NCBI GenBank assembly: GCA_002362105.1
Contig: DETD01000024.1
Location: 85,190 to 149,189 of the forward strand
Reading direction: 5' to 3'
DNA from: Bacteroidales bacterium UBA3297
GTDB taxonomy: Bacteria; Bacteroidota; Bacteroidia; Bacteroidales; Paludibacteraceae
DNA: 64,000 nucleotides
The notes beneath the pieces are model-generated. The model was not told the DNA's origin and searched no databases. It was given only the letters and a program-made list of their open reading frames with translations. How positions within the stretch are numbered: position 1 is the first letter of the stretch; the number at the start of each line of letters is the position of its first letter. Positions 52,134-61,014 of this stretch are shown piece by piece. Position numbers and translations under genes: made by a program.

Positions 52134-53203
52134 TGGTTTCAAAAAAGCTATCTCTAAGAAAAAGGCTGGCACTTGAACTGGTGCGACGAATAAAAAAAGA
52201 CACTCAGCCCGATTTGAAAGTCCTTTTTTGGGAATGTACGCTGCGCTGTAATGCCGCTTGCCGCCATTGTGGAAGCGACTGCAAGGCGACTGCCCAAAGT
52301 AAAGATATGCCCGCCGCCGACTTTCTTAGAGTCATCGATTCGCTGAAACCCCATGTCGACCCACACAAAACCTTCATCATCTTCACCGGCGGCGAGGCCC
52401 TAGTCAGGAACGACTTAGAGGAGGTTGGACTGGAACTCAACAAACGCGAGTTTCCCTGGGGGGTGGTATCGAATGGACAACTGCTGACCCCCGAACGCTT
52501 CCAGAAGTTGAAAAGGGCGGGTATGCACTCCATTACCATCAGCCTCGACGGTTTTGAAGAAGCACACAACTGGATGCGCCGTATACCCAACGGATTCCAA
52601 CACGCCGTATCGGCAATAAAAACCATCATTGCCGACAACACTATGGCCTTCGACGTGGTAACTTGCGCCAACCAACGGAACTTCGATTCACTGAATGAGT
52701 TTAAAGAATTCTTGATTGGCTTAGGCTTGAAAAAATGGCGATTATTCACCGTCTTCCCTGTTGGCAGAGGTGCCCAAGAACCTGAACTGCAGCTAAACAA
52801 CCGGCAGTTTACCGACCTGATGAAGTTTATTGCGGCCACTAACAATGAAGGGCGCATTAAAGTCAACTACGGCTGTGAGGGGTTTTTAGGAGGCTACGAA
52901 CTAGAGGTCAGAGACCATTTCTTCGACTGCCAGGCCGGCAAGAAAGTCTGCTCAATACTAGCAGACGGAAGCATCGGCGCCTGCCCGAGCATAAGGGCCA
53001 ACTACAGCCAAGGAAACATCTATAAAGACGACCTTTGGGATGTTTGGACCAATAGGTACCAAGTGTTCCGCGACCGCAGCTGGATGAAGACTGGCGAATG
53101 TGCCGACTGCAAAATGTTCCGCTATTGCGAAGGGAACGGCTTCCATTTACGCGATGCAGAAGGAAAACTTATGTTCTGCCATTACCACCGTCTGGAAGAT
53201 TAG
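52133..53203 (+). CDS. Radical SAM/SPASM enzyme of the rSAM/lipoprotein system
   Basis: A 356-residue radical SAM enzyme. The 4Fe-4S motif is CNAACRHC near residue 39 (C-x3-C-x2-C), followed by FTGGEALVR. The C-terminal SPASM-type region has CSILADGSIGACPS, then CADCKMFRYCEG and a final CHYHRL, enough cysteines for auxiliary clusters. This is the uncharacterised class found beside the EYG-motif lipoproteins in Bacteroidales. SPASM enzymes usually modify peptides, so the lipoproteins before it are the likely substrates; the reaction is unknown. Confidence 0.88.
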   Translation: MVSKKLSLRKRLALELVRRIKKDTQPDLKVLFWECTLRCNAACRHCGSDCKATAQSKDMPAADFLRVIDSLKPHVDPHKTFIIFTGGEALVRNDLEEVGLELNKREFPWGVVSNGQLLTPERFQKLKRAGMHSITISLDGFEEAHNWMRRIPNGFQHAVSAIKTIIADNTMAFDVVTCANQRNFDSLNEFKEFLIGLGLKKWRLFTVFPVGRGAQEPELQLNNRQFTDLMKFIAATNNEGRIKVNYGCEGFLGGYELEVRDHFFDCQAGKKVCSILADGSIGACPSIRANYSQGNIYKDDLWDVWTNRYQVFRDRSWMKTGECADCKMFRYCEGNGFHLRDAEGKLMFCHYHRLED

Positions 53204-53661
53204 GGACATTTTTCAACCTTAACCAATGTCCAACCCTCGTATACCAGACGAAGACGGATATTGGAGTCGCCATTGATTAAAGGGGTAAGGAAATGCTTGT
53301 CGCCTTCCCACAAATTGAGTTGCAGAATCTCTTCTTTAGGAATCCATTTAAGGGTACCCTCGTTGCAGTCGGAAAAAAACGAAGAGTCGACAGTGGCCGT
53401 ATAGAGGTGCATCCGTTCATTTTCGGCCGAGTCGGAGATAAAGTCAATCACCCCTCTCTTGGTGAAATTGTTGAGGACTATTCCAGTTTCCTCACGGACC
53501 TCCCTCACAAAACAGTCGTCGGGAGTTTCCCCATTTTCAATATGTCCACCAATCCCAATCCACTTTCCTTCGTTGGGATCGTTGTTCTTCTTATTGCGGT
53601 AGAGCATCAGGTAACAACCGTTCCACTCAATATAGCCTAATGTCGTCTCTTTAAAATCCAT
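53200..53661 (-). CDS. Nudix hydrolase, MutT type
   Basis: A 153-residue Nudix hydrolase. The Nudix box GHIENGETPDDCFVREVREETG, positions about 36-57, is complete, with GKWIGIGGH before it. It most resembles 8-oxo-dGTP diphosphatases in length and in the start TLGYIEWNGCYLML. It would clean oxidised or damaged nucleotides. Its end overlaps the radical SAM stop by 4 bp in convergent direction, and the LEA-type lipoprotein lies upstream on the same strand, 16 bp away. Confidence 0.85.
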   Translation of the reverse strand: MDFKETTLGYIEWNGCYLMLYRNKKNNDPNEGKWIGIGGHIENGETPDDCFVREVREETGIVLNNFTKRGVIDFISDSAENERMHLYTATVDSSFFSDCNEGTLKWIPKEEILQLNLWEGDKHFLTPLINGDSNIRLRLVYEGWTLVKVEKCP

Positions 53662-53677
53662 AAGACCTGTATAAATT

Positions 53678-54274
53678 CTAATTCTTCTTTTTAGGCATTA
53701 TCTGGTCGCCGCCAATAGTAATGAAGGAAGGGAAGCGGACGGTATCGCGTCCGAAAGTGAAGAACGGTTTAATGGAAACCTTCACACGGCTGGCATCGGC
53801 ATTGTCGGTAGCCAGACCGAGGGCAAACTGTGCCATTGTCTCCAGTTTTTTGTCTCTTACCGCATCGTACACGTTCAGCGTAACAGGCAGCGAGACGTTT
53901 TCCTCCGATTTTGGTTCAATTCTAACCTGGTTTTTCGTTACGCCCTCCACCATCTGCTGGTCATCAATCCACAGAATATAATCCATACCATCGAGCTGCG
54001 CCACTTGTTCGTTCGGATTGTTCACCTTCATATTCACTGTCAGGTCCAACATCAGTTCTTTGTTGACATAACCCGACATCAGTTCACTCACTTCGCTAAA
54101 TTTCAGACTTTTATAACTTTTTTTGTTGCTGAGGTCAATAGAGCCCAACTTGACATCGGAAACACTTTGGAATTTGAACTTGCACTCGGCAAAATTCTTC
54201 AGACCGGTGATAGAGTCGCATGCACCCAGAACCGAAAAAAGTACACACGCAGAAATAACTTTAAAGGTTTTCAT
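53678..54274 (-). CDS. LEA type 2-like lipoprotein
   Basis: A 198-residue lipoprotein with lipobox SVLGAC (Cys at residue 19). The mature part has the LEA14/WHy-like beta pattern: LDLTVNMKVNNPNEQVAQLDGMDYILWIDDQ is a classic segment of that fold. It ends with the basic MPKKKN. Function in Bacteroidota is unknown. It probably shares a transcript with the Nudix gene downstream. Upstream 54275-54465 is A/T-rich intergenic sequence. Confidence 0.7.
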   Translation of the reverse strand: MKTFKVISACVLFSVLGACDSITGLKNFAECKFKFQSVSDVKLGSIDLSNKKSYKSLKFSEVSELMSGYVNKELMLDLTVNMKVNNPNEQVAQLDGMDYILWIDDQQMVEGVTKNQVRIEPKSEENVSLPVTLNVYDAVRDKKLETMAQFALGLATDNADASRVKVSIKPFFTFGRDTVRFPSFITIGGDQIMPKKKN

Positions 54275-54465
54275 AATAATCGTCTATTTCTAATTTAACA
54301 GAACACACTGCAAAAATAATAGTAACAGCAGATTTTACTGCAACAACAGCCAATTATTCTACATTAAGGTTATTTTTGCATTATCAAACATCTGCCACAG
54401 GCAAATAAAAAACACAAATACATTAGACGCACCTGCGAAAATAAGCACGTTACTCTCATTCTTAT

Positions 54466-55701
54466 ATGAAACATCTGACCCATAAAACCGTTACTATTCT
54501 CTTACTTCTTCTCTTTTCCTTTCAAATAGCTACACCACAGCACAACGACAAATCAGAACTCAAAAAGGAGACTGTTCAACAGGAAACTGATGAAGAGGAA
54601 TTAACTATGCCTATTTCTGAAACAGAAGAAATATCGAAGAAGAAGGCCTATCAGAATTCTTTGTCAAATATGGCCGACAGTTTCTTAACCGTAAAACCAG
54701 ACTCTAATACTCTAAGTGTTTTTTATCGCACACTGATGAATCTTAACAATCTTTGGTCATATCATAAGATAAACGACATGCTTAAATGGCTACCGACATA
54801 TAATATTTCTGACTACGACTTTTTTACCGAGTGTTTTGTAAATGCCTTTACCCCAAATGACACCTTGTTTTTGCCGTTAAAAGAGAAATACACCCCATTC
54901 ATCCGATTTAATCCAGATATAGATGAATTAAATGCTTTTACGCGTATCTGGAAAAACAAATCGAGAGACGAAATGGAGAAACACAGTTCAGACCCTTTAA
55001 GCCGAAAGGTACAGTTGTTTTATCAATGGCTGGACTATACTGATTCAATTAGAAACAGCCAATTAATTCATGAAAGAGACAGCTTAATCGCCAATAAGGT
55101 TAATAAAAGCGAATACATATCTAGTATAAACGACATGATAGAGCACTACAACAATATAACCACAGCACCACACCCCTGTTTCTTACCACACTATATAGAC
55201 ACCTACTACTGCAACGATTCATTTGTTTATCTAAAAAAAATGTACGACGATGTTCCACTTCTCTCTTTTGGTCCCTTAGGGAAAATAGCTCATATATCGA
55301 CTACCATTCCATATTACGAATCTTCAGAAAAGGAGGGGAAGTATCATATCTTCCTTTTAGATGACTTCCTTGTATATGATATGATCAAATATATGAATGG
55401 GTCAAAGAAAAAAGGGGAAAAACTATTTCGGAGTCTGACGGGCAATAATCCCGAAAATGGAGAAGAGGGTAAACAGAGGAAAAAAGATATTAGGAATACG
55501 TATTTCTGCCAACATTTACACAAATGTGATCATCAACCAACTCATTTCTATGAACTACCTGTTATTGAGTCTATGTTCGTCTATACAGACGGTGTCGTCG
55601 TCAACACAAGAGATTTGTTGTTATCCGGCTTCTCTGTTTTCATTCCAAACGACATGAAGCATCTAGGCGATATTACCAAAGTAGACGTATGGATTGAATA
55701 G
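54466..55701 (+). CDS. Unknown secreted protein, A/T-rich
   Basis: A 411-residue protein. A hydrophobic signal peptide (VTILLLLLFSFQIATPQ) is followed by a charged, low-complexity linker (ETVQQETDEEEL) and a helical domain without any motif I recognise. Recurring features are aromatic-rich segments such as FYRTLMNLNNLWSYH and FYQWLDYTDS and three cysteines near the end (FCQHLHKCDHQ, a C-x3-H-x2-C-x-H cluster). Base composition is lower in G/C than the neighbours, suggesting recent acquisition. It has no obvious partner gene. Confidence 0.6.
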   Translation: MKHLTHKTVTILLLLLFSFQIATPQHNDKSELKKETVQQETDEEELTMPISETEEISKKKAYQNSLSNMADSFLTVKPDSNTLSVFYRTLMNLNNLWSYHKINDMLKWLPTYNISDYDFFTECFVNAFTPNDTLFLPLKEKYTPFIRFNPDIDELNAFTRIWKNKSRDEMEKHSSDPLSRKVQLFYQWLDYTDSIRNSQLIHERDSLIANKVNKSEYISSINDMIEHYNNITTAPHPCFLPHYIDTYYCNDSFVYLKKMYDDVPLLSFGPLGKIAHISTTIPYYESSEKEGKYHIFLLDDFLVYDMIKYMNGSKKKGEKLFRSLTGNNPENGEEGKQRKKDIRNTYFCQHLHKCDHQPTHFYELPVIESMFVYTDGVVVNTRDLLLSGFSVFIPNDMKHLGDITKVDVWIE

Positions 55702-55739
55702 ATTGTAAGAAAAAAAGCATTTCTTGAAAAATACTTTAA

Positions 55740-55777
55740 TATATCGTGTGCGATATAAAAATAAAGTTCTATATTTG
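55740..55777 (+). promoter_or_regulatory. gpx promoter with 18-bp palindromic operator
   Basis: TATATCG, 4 bp, CGATATA (55740-55757) lies over the minus-33 region; the minus-7 box TATATTTG is at 55770-55777. The operator is of MarR/OhrR type, and an OhrR-like regulator is the last gene of the following cluster. Confidence 0.65.
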
Positions 55778-55845
55778 TGAAAGTTCAGCAATGAACAAAT
55801 AAAAAAAGTAAAAACTAAGTCGTAAACGATTAAAATTATTTCATT

Positions 55846-56403
55846 ATGGGAATATACGAGATTAATGTAATGAAACGTCAGCAGCAACAAGATGTTGAGG
55901 TTTCGCTGAGCGAGTTCAAAGGGCAGGTTATGCTAATCGTCAACACCGCTACCGGATGCGGGTTAACGCCACAATACAAAGCCCTTGAGGAACTCTACAG
56001 AAAGTATAAAGATGCAGGATTTGTAATTCTCGACTTTCCGTGTAACCAATTTATGGAACAGGCAAAAGGTAACGATGAAGAAATCAACCAGTTTTGTACG
56101 CTAAAGTACGACACTACCTTCCCTCGTTTCAAGAAAATTGATGTTAACGGGCCAAACGAGTCCCCTTTATACACTTTCCTGAAAGAGTCGGCAAAAAAAG
56201 CTGAAGGACGTGGCAACTTCTTTATGAACTTGATGATAAGTATCAGTTCGCTTTGTAATGGTAAAAGCCGCGGGGAAAACGACATAAAATGGAATTTCGA
56301 GAAATTTTTGGTCGACCGTCAGGGCAATGTTGTCCAACGGTTTGCTCCTACGGTTACACCGGAACAAATAGAGTCAGCTGTGGTCAAACTAATAAAAGGA
56401 TAA
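55846..56403 (+). CDS. Glutathione peroxidase family protein
   Basis: A 185-residue thiol peroxidase. VNTATGCGLTPQY has the peroxidatic Cys near residue 38; FPCNQFMEQ gives the second Cys and Gln; and the Trp/Asn pair is in IKWNFEKFLV. Bacterial members are usually thioredoxin-dependent, not glutathione-dependent. The insert AEGRGNFFMNLMISISSLCNGKSRG near 125-145 with its extra Cys is typical of the Bacteroidota form. It reduces peroxides. It starts a tight + strand group with three small genes, ending in the OhrR-like regulator. Confidence 0.92.
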   Translation: MGIYEINVMKRQQQQDVEVSLSEFKGQVMLIVNTATGCGLTPQYKALEELYRKYKDAGFVILDFPCNQFMEQAKGNDEEINQFCTLKYDTTFPRFKKIDVNGPNESPLYTFLKESAKKAEGRGNFFMNLMISISSLCNGKSRGENDIKWNFEKFLVDRQGNVVQRFAPTVTPEQIESAVVKLIKG

Positions 56404-56406
56404 GCT

Positions 56407-56670
56407 TTGAAAGAGAAAATAAAAAAATTTCTTAGCAGATTTTCTTTCAAAACTGGGGTAATTGTGCTCGCTCTTTGTGTACCATGCTACATATTGGCGT
56501 TCTTACCCTTACTTTTCGATTTGGAAAACAGCTATCGTGCTGCACTATGGTTCGTTTTTTTCGGATTGGCTAAAACGTTCCAATACACTGGTTTGACAAT
56601 AATAGGAGCCGAAGGACTAAACCGGTTGAAAAAATGGTGGAAAAACAGAAAAACAACTAAAACAGAATAA
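56407..56670 (+). CDS. Small membrane protein, transporter-suffix-like
   Basis: An 87-residue protein with two helices (about residues 15-36 and 45-70), basic at both ends (KEKIKKFLSR and KKWWKNRKTTK). No ATG precedes the conserved part, so a TTG start at 56407, 3 bp after the gpx stop, is likely. It resembles the short 'transporter suffix' domain proteins, whose role is unknown. Tight spacing puts it in the gpx operon. Confidence 0.55.
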   Translation: MKEKIKKFLSRFSFKTGVIVLALCVPCYILAFLPLLFDLENSYRAALWFVFFGLAKTFQYTGLTIIGAEGLNRLKKWWKNRKTTKTE

Positions 56671-56673
56671 ACT

Positions 56674-56862
56674 ATGGCAACAAATACAAAACCCTGCGCG
56701 AACTGCAAATTACGCGCCAGATACGACAAGAACCCCAAATCGCTGATAGGCCGCTTCTGGAGGTGGCACATCGGCTTCTGCCCCGGTTGGAAGGGCTACA
56801 TGGCTTCTTTAGACGAAGAGGAGCGCAAAGCCGTCTGCGAGAAGTACAACCTGAAAAAATAG
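56674..56862 (+). CDS. Small Cys-containing protein, 62 residues
   Basis: A 62-residue basic protein. CANCKLRARYDKNPKSL near the start gives a C-x2-C pair; FCPGWKGYMASL holds a third Cys and AVCEKYNLKK a fourth, so a zinc or other metal site is possible. It lies 3 bp after the small membrane gene and 6 bp before the regulator. It looks like the conserved short DUF type found by OhrR/GPx genes in Bacteroidales; function unknown. Confidence 0.65.
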   Translation: MATNTKPCANCKLRARYDKNPKSLIGRFWRWHIGFCPGWKGYMASLDEEERKAVCEKYNLKK

Positions 56863-56868
56863 GCCGTT

Positions 56869-57324
56869 ATGTACCCACAGTTAAAGCTAGACAAACAGCT
56901 GTGCTTCCGCCTATATACGGCAGCACGGCTGATAACAGCCAGCTACACACCTTTCTTCAAGAAGTTCGGCATTACCTATCCGCAATACCTGATACTAATG
57001 CTGTTGTGGGAGAAAGACAACCAAGTGGTGGGCGACATTACCGAAAGACTGCTCTTAGAGACCAACACAGTCACCCCCATTCTACAACGTATGGAAAAAC
57101 AAGGGCTGATTATCCGCCAGAAGAGCAAAGCCGACAACCGCAAATGCATTGTATCGCTGACAAACGATGGAAAACGGATGGAAGAGCAGATAAAAGAAGT
57201 GCCGAACTGTCTGGCGCACTCTATTGTAGATGATGGTATGGAGATTGACGACCTGAAGGCCTTGGTTCCCCTACTCGACAAATTAATTGGCACAATTGGC
57301 AAACAGACGAAACAGAAAGAATAG
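56869..57324 (+). CDS. ohrR: OhrR-like MarR-family regulator
   Basis: A 151-residue winged-helix protein. The start LDKQLCFRLYTAAR has the single reactive Cys (C12) at the place used by OhrR to sense organic peroxides, and YTPFFKKFGITYPQYLILMLLWE matches. The recognition region is NTVTPILQRMEKQGLI, with wing KADNRKCIVSLT. It lies last in the gpx group and should repress the operon through the palindrome at 55740-55757 until oxidised. Confidence 0.85.
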   Translation: MYPQLKLDKQLCFRLYTAARLITASYTPFFKKFGITYPQYLILMLLWEKDNQVVGDITERLLLETNTVTPILQRMEKQGLIIRQKSKADNRKCIVSLTNDGKRMEEQIKEVPNCLAHSIVDDGMEIDDLKALVPLLDKLIGTIGKQTKQKE

Positions 57325-57441
57325 TCGGCCACTCAATAAAGGATTATGACCGCAAGCCTACAACTTATAGATTTTTTCCCTATATTTACCTCCATAAAGC
57401 AAAAGGTATAACACCTGCAACAAACTGTTTATCGTTTACTT

Positions 57442-58260
57442 ATGGAAACACGAGGCAAGAAAATATGTGAGACACTGAAAGCCATCCGTTGCCAGATTGC
57501 AGATGCCAACGGGATTGACTACACGCCGAGCGTCTGCAACCACAAAGGAATCTGTTCGGGAACCTGTCCGGCCTGCGAGGCTGAGCGCAGTTTCTTGGAG
57601 CAGCAACTAAGGCTGAAAGAGAAAGCCGGACATGTGGTAAGAATTGTAGGGCTGGTATCGGGGCTTACCGCACTGGGGACACAAAACCTTGTCGCACAAC
57701 AACCGGCTGTTGAAGAAACAGATGTTGTTATGAACTGGGATGCCCATTTCTTTGATTTTAACGGCAGCGTTTCTCCCGCACAAGAAACACAAATGGATGA
57801 GATGGCAGCGTTTGTGGCGGCTTACCCCAACGAACTGTTCATTATATTGGGGCACACCGAGAAACGAGGTTCTGAAGAATTCAACATGAGGTTATCGCAA
57901 AGAAGGGCAGATTATATGCGAGAGATTATCAAGTCCAGACTTGGTGATACAAATGTGCATATTGTTCCTGTGGGAGTCGCTTTTCTTGCACCCAGAATTC
58001 CAAATGCCACCAACGAAGCAGAGCATGAGCAAAACAGGAAGGCAACACTCGAAATTTACGAACCCGGACACCATTCAGGCAAAGTCGATGCGCTTGTCGA
58101 GTATGCCATTTGTAAGGAATTTAAAGTAGCCATACCGCAAAAACTAAAGATAAAGCTCAACCAACTGAACCAGCGCGCCTACGACGACACCACCATGCGG
58201 AAGGACTACGACGACCTAGCACAACAATTGAGGGCACTGCACGGGATAAGGCAGGAATAA
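57442..58260 (+). CDS. OmpA-like domain protein with Cys-rich N-terminus
   Basis: A 272-residue protein. The first 55 residues hold CNHKGICSGTCPACEAE, a five-Cys zinc-like cluster typical of a Bacteroidales family. A hydrophobic segment (VVRIVGLVSGLTALGTQ, about 66-82) could be an anchor. From about 95 an OmpA-like domain follows (HFFDFNGSVSPAQET, ILGHTEKRGSEEFNMRLSQRRADYMREII). The absence of a normal signal peptide and the Cys cluster on the likely cytoplasmic side are odd for an OmpA protein. It stands alone. Confidence 0.75.
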   Translation: METRGKKICETLKAIRCQIADANGIDYTPSVCNHKGICSGTCPACEAERSFLEQQLRLKEKAGHVVRIVGLVSGLTALGTQNLVAQQPAVEETDVVMNWDAHFFDFNGSVSPAQETQMDEMAAFVAAYPNELFIILGHTEKRGSEEFNMRLSQRRADYMREIIKSRLGDTNVHIVPVGVAFLAPRIPNATNEAEHEQNRKATLEIYEPGHHSGKVDALVEYAICKEFKVAIPQKLKIKLNQLNQRAYDDTTMRKDYDDLAQQLRALHGIRQE

Positions 58261-58331
58261 GAAACGAGACACGTTTCTCAACCTGACTCCCGGCAATGCC
58301 CCCAAGCCATAATATACGAACAGTAGGACGG

Positions 58332-59579
58332 CTAGTTCCTTCTCTTCTTCCACGAGGACTCTTCAGCCGCCTTGAAATTATAGATCGGCTTAATGATTTT
58401 AAGGATGTCGGCGGTTGGAGAAATGTTGGCTACAATATCGTCCATCGTCTTGTAGGCCATCGGAGCCTCGTCGATGGTGTCTTTATTGACCGTCGTAGAG
58501 TATATACCCGCCATTTCGGCCTTGAACTCCTCCAAGTCTAGTTCCAATCTGGCACGGTTCCTGCTCATAATACGGCCAGCGCCATGTGGGGCCGAGCAGT
58601 TCCAGTCTTCGTTCCCCTTTCCCACACAAACCAGACTACCGTCTCTCATGTTAATCGGAATAAGCAGTTTTTCGCCTTTCTGGGCGCTGACCGCCCCCTT
58701 CCTCAGAATCATGTTGTCGGTATCGATATAGTTGTGGATAGTGGTAAACTGCTCCTTAATGTCGTCAGGACCAATTCTCAATCCTACCATAATCACGTCC
58801 ATCATCGCCTTTCTGTTTAGGGCGGCGAAATGCTGCATAATACGCATATCGTTGATGTAGTCGTCGAAGAGGTAACCGCTGACGTAGGCCAGTTCTGGCG
58901 GGACGGACGTCAGAATCTGTGCATTCAGTTCCTCTAGCTTAGGCTGGATTTCCGAGAAACGGCCTTCCTCCTTCAACTGCTGAATCAGAGCTCCGGCATC
59001 ACTCTTCTGTTTACAGTTCATCTGCTTCCACGCCTCCTCTTGGTAGTAGTTCGCAATTTCTAATCCCGCATGACGGCTACCCGAATGAACCACAATATAG
59101 AGGTTTCCCTCATCGTCACGATCCGCCTCAATAAAGTGGTTACCGCCACCCAGTGTTCCCATGCTCAAAATCGCCTTCTTCTTGGTGAAGTTTCCTTTAA
59201 CACCGTCCCAATCTACCAGACTGGCATATTTATGGGGAACTTTGTTAATCTCGAAACCAGAAGGGATGCACTTATGCACACATTTGTCGAGTTGGGCGGG
59301 ATTGAAATTCTGGCTGATTTCAGAGTCCGCCTTCAACACCAACGTCTCCATACCGCAACCTATATCCACCCCAACCAGGTTGGGAACAATCTTGTCTCTG
59401 ATGGTCATAGTAGTTCCAATGGTACATCCAGCCCCCGCATGCACATCGGGCATGAGTCTAATTTTAGCGCCCTCGGTAAATTCCTGATTACAGAGCAAAA
59501 GAATCTGATTCAACGAATTTTCATCGACCGTGTCGGTAAACACCTTGGCGGTGTTGTACTTTCCTGTTACTTCTTTCAT
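58332..59579 (-). CDS. rtcB: RNA-splicing ligase RtcB
   Basis: A 415-residue RtcB, the short form common in Bacteroidota. MPDVHAGAGCTIGTT, VGVDIGCGME (Mn ligands D and C), GTLGGGNHFIE, VHSGSRHAG, and CSAPHGAGR (guanylylated His) are all present. It joins 3'-phosphate or 2',3'-cyclic phosphate RNA ends to 5'-OH ends in tRNA repair. The ATG at 59579 gives the standard start MKEVTGKYNTAKVF. It is divergent from a WYL regulator, in the manner of rtcR-rtcB in other bacteria. Confidence 0.95.
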   Translation of the reverse strand: MKEVTGKYNTAKVFTDTVDENSLNQILLLCNQEFTEGAKIRLMPDVHAGAGCTIGTTMTIRDKIVPNLVGVDIGCGMETLVLKADSEISQNFNPAQLDKCVHKCIPSGFEINKVPHKYASLVDWDGVKGNFTKKKAILSMGTLGGGNHFIEADRDDEGNLYIVVHSGSRHAGLEIANYYQEEAWKQMNCKQKSDAGALIQQLKEEGRFSEIQPKLEELNAQILTSVPPELAYVSGYLFDDYINDMRIMQHFAALNRKAMMDVIMVGLRIGPDDIKEQFTTIHNYIDTDNMILRKGAVSAQKGEKLLIPINMRDGSLVCVGKGNEDWNCSAPHGAGRIMSRNRARLELDLEEFKAEMAGIYSTTVNKDTIDEAPMAYKTMDDIVANISPTADILKIIKPIYNFKAAEESSWKKRRN

Positions 59580-59626
59580 AATAAATACTGTTTTTGTTTG
59601 TTTACACGACAAAGTTCTGAAGCGAG

Positions 59627-59668
59627 TGCGCAATGTATTTGCGCAGTTATAATTTTTTGATATTTTTG
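59627..59668. promoter_or_regulatory. rtcB/WYL intergenic promoter and palindrome
   Basis: TGCGCAA, 5 bp, TTGCGCA (59627-59645) is an exact palindrome. On the plus strand TTTG (59638-59641) and TATTTTTG (59661-59668) form a promoter for the WYL gene, so the palindrome covers its minus-33 box. It may be the operator for both genes. Confidence 0.6.
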
Positions 59669-59681
59669 ACGAAAAAAAGTT

Positions 59682-60710
59682 ATGCCAGCCAGTAGAAACG
59701 CACTTATACGCTATAAAACCATCGACAACTGCCTACGAAACAGGGGGCGGAAATGGACATTGGAAAACCTGATGGAAGCCTGTGCCGACGCACTGGCCGA
59801 ATACGAGGGAAACTACAACGGCATCAGCCGCAGAACCATACAGCTAGACCTGCAAAACATGCGTAGCGAGAAAATGGGCTACAACGCCCCTATTGTGGTG
59901 TACGACCACAAGTACTACACGTATGAGGACCCCGACTACAGCATCACCAACGCACCAGTCAACGAACAAGACATGAAGCAGGTGACCGAGGCGGTCAACA
60001 TCATTAAGCAGTTGAGCGGATTCTCGCAGTTCGGCGAATTGGAAAGCATCATCAACCGGATCGACGCACATGTGTCCGCCATCTGCCACAAATCAACACC
60101 CGTCATCTTCTTCGACAAGAACGACTCACTAAAAGGTCTGGACTATCTGACGCCGATACACCAGGCCATTTTGGACAAAAAAGTGCTCAGCATCAAATAC
60201 AAGTCATTCAAAGCGCTACTACCCGAATTCATCTCGTTCAACCCCTATATACTGAAGGAGTACAACAACCGCTGGTTCGTCGTTGGAAAGAAAACAGGCA
60301 AAAACCAGTTGCTAAACCTGGCACTTGACCGCATTGAGCAGATGGAAACCGACAGAACCACCGCCTACGAAGAAAACAAAATAGCAGACCTCACAACCTA
60401 CTACGACAACGTTATTGGCGTAACCAAAGGTGTAAACACACAACCAGCCAATGTAACCTTCTGGGCCAGCAGAAAGCACACGCCCTACATTCTAACCAAA
60501 CCTCTGCACGCAAGCCAGACACTGGTGGAGCGTCATGCTGACGGTTCGGCCGACTTCCATATAAAAGTCTGCCTGAATTGGGAACTTGAAAGAGTTTTGC
60601 TTGGTTTCGGCGACGGCATTGTTGTAAAAACTCCCCGTATTCTGGTAAAACGGCTTAAAGAGCACATCGAAAACGCCTACCGCAACTACACAGAGGAAGA
60701 AGAAAAGTAG
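59682..60710 (+). CDS. WYL-domain transcriptional regulator next to rtcB
   Basis: A 342-residue regulator. The N-terminal winged helix includes GRKWTLENLMEACADAL and SRRTIQLDLQNMRSEK. The WYL domain (about 150-235) shows VLSIKYKSFKALLPEF, FNPYILKEYNNRWFVVG and LALDRIEQM. The C-terminal WCX-like part ends with VLVKRLKEHIENAYRNY. Divergent position with rtcB suggests it senses damaged RNA or its ends and controls the ligase, as RtcR does elsewhere, though RtcR belongs to a different family. Confidence 0.88.
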   Translation: MPASRNALIRYKTIDNCLRNRGRKWTLENLMEACADALAEYEGNYNGISRRTIQLDLQNMRSEKMGYNAPIVVYDHKYYTYEDPDYSITNAPVNEQDMKQVTEAVNIIKQLSGFSQFGELESIINRIDAHVSAICHKSTPVIFFDKNDSLKGLDYLTPIHQAILDKKVLSIKYKSFKALLPEFISFNPYILKEYNNRWFVVGKKTGKNQLLNLALDRIEQMETDRTTAYEENKIADLTTYYDNVIGVTKGVNTQPANVTFWASRKHTPYILTKPLHASQTLVERHADGSADFHIKVCLNWELERVLLGFGDGIVVKTPRILVKRLKEHIENAYRNYTEEEEK

Positions 60711-61014
60711 ATTCTACACAAAAAAGTGGAAGATTTTCTTACGGGCAGGAAAAATAACCGATTGAAAAATTTGATATACAAATTTAATCTGCTATATTAG
60801 CATTGTAAACTCAAAATAAGCTATTAAGAACCGTATTTTCAATTCAACGTTGTAAGCGGATAGAGATAGATAACTGAACTGTTTGCCAGTTACCCTCCAC
60901 ATAACAAAAGCAAAAACAGAGGCAAGTTGCTCCGTCAACGGCAAGCAACGAACCCCACAACCTGAAGTAACAGAAGAAAGGAAAATTCTATTCTAAATTC
61001 TAAAAATAAAGATT
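60711..61014 (+). promoter_or_regulatory. Gene-free leader with predicted promoter
   Basis: TTTG (60770-60773) and TATATTAG (60793-60800), 19 bp apart, are a near-consensus promoter. It leaves a leader of about 200 nt before the ATG at 61015, with a small hairpin AACTG/CAGTT near 60875-60889. Nothing else is seen. Confidence 0.4.
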
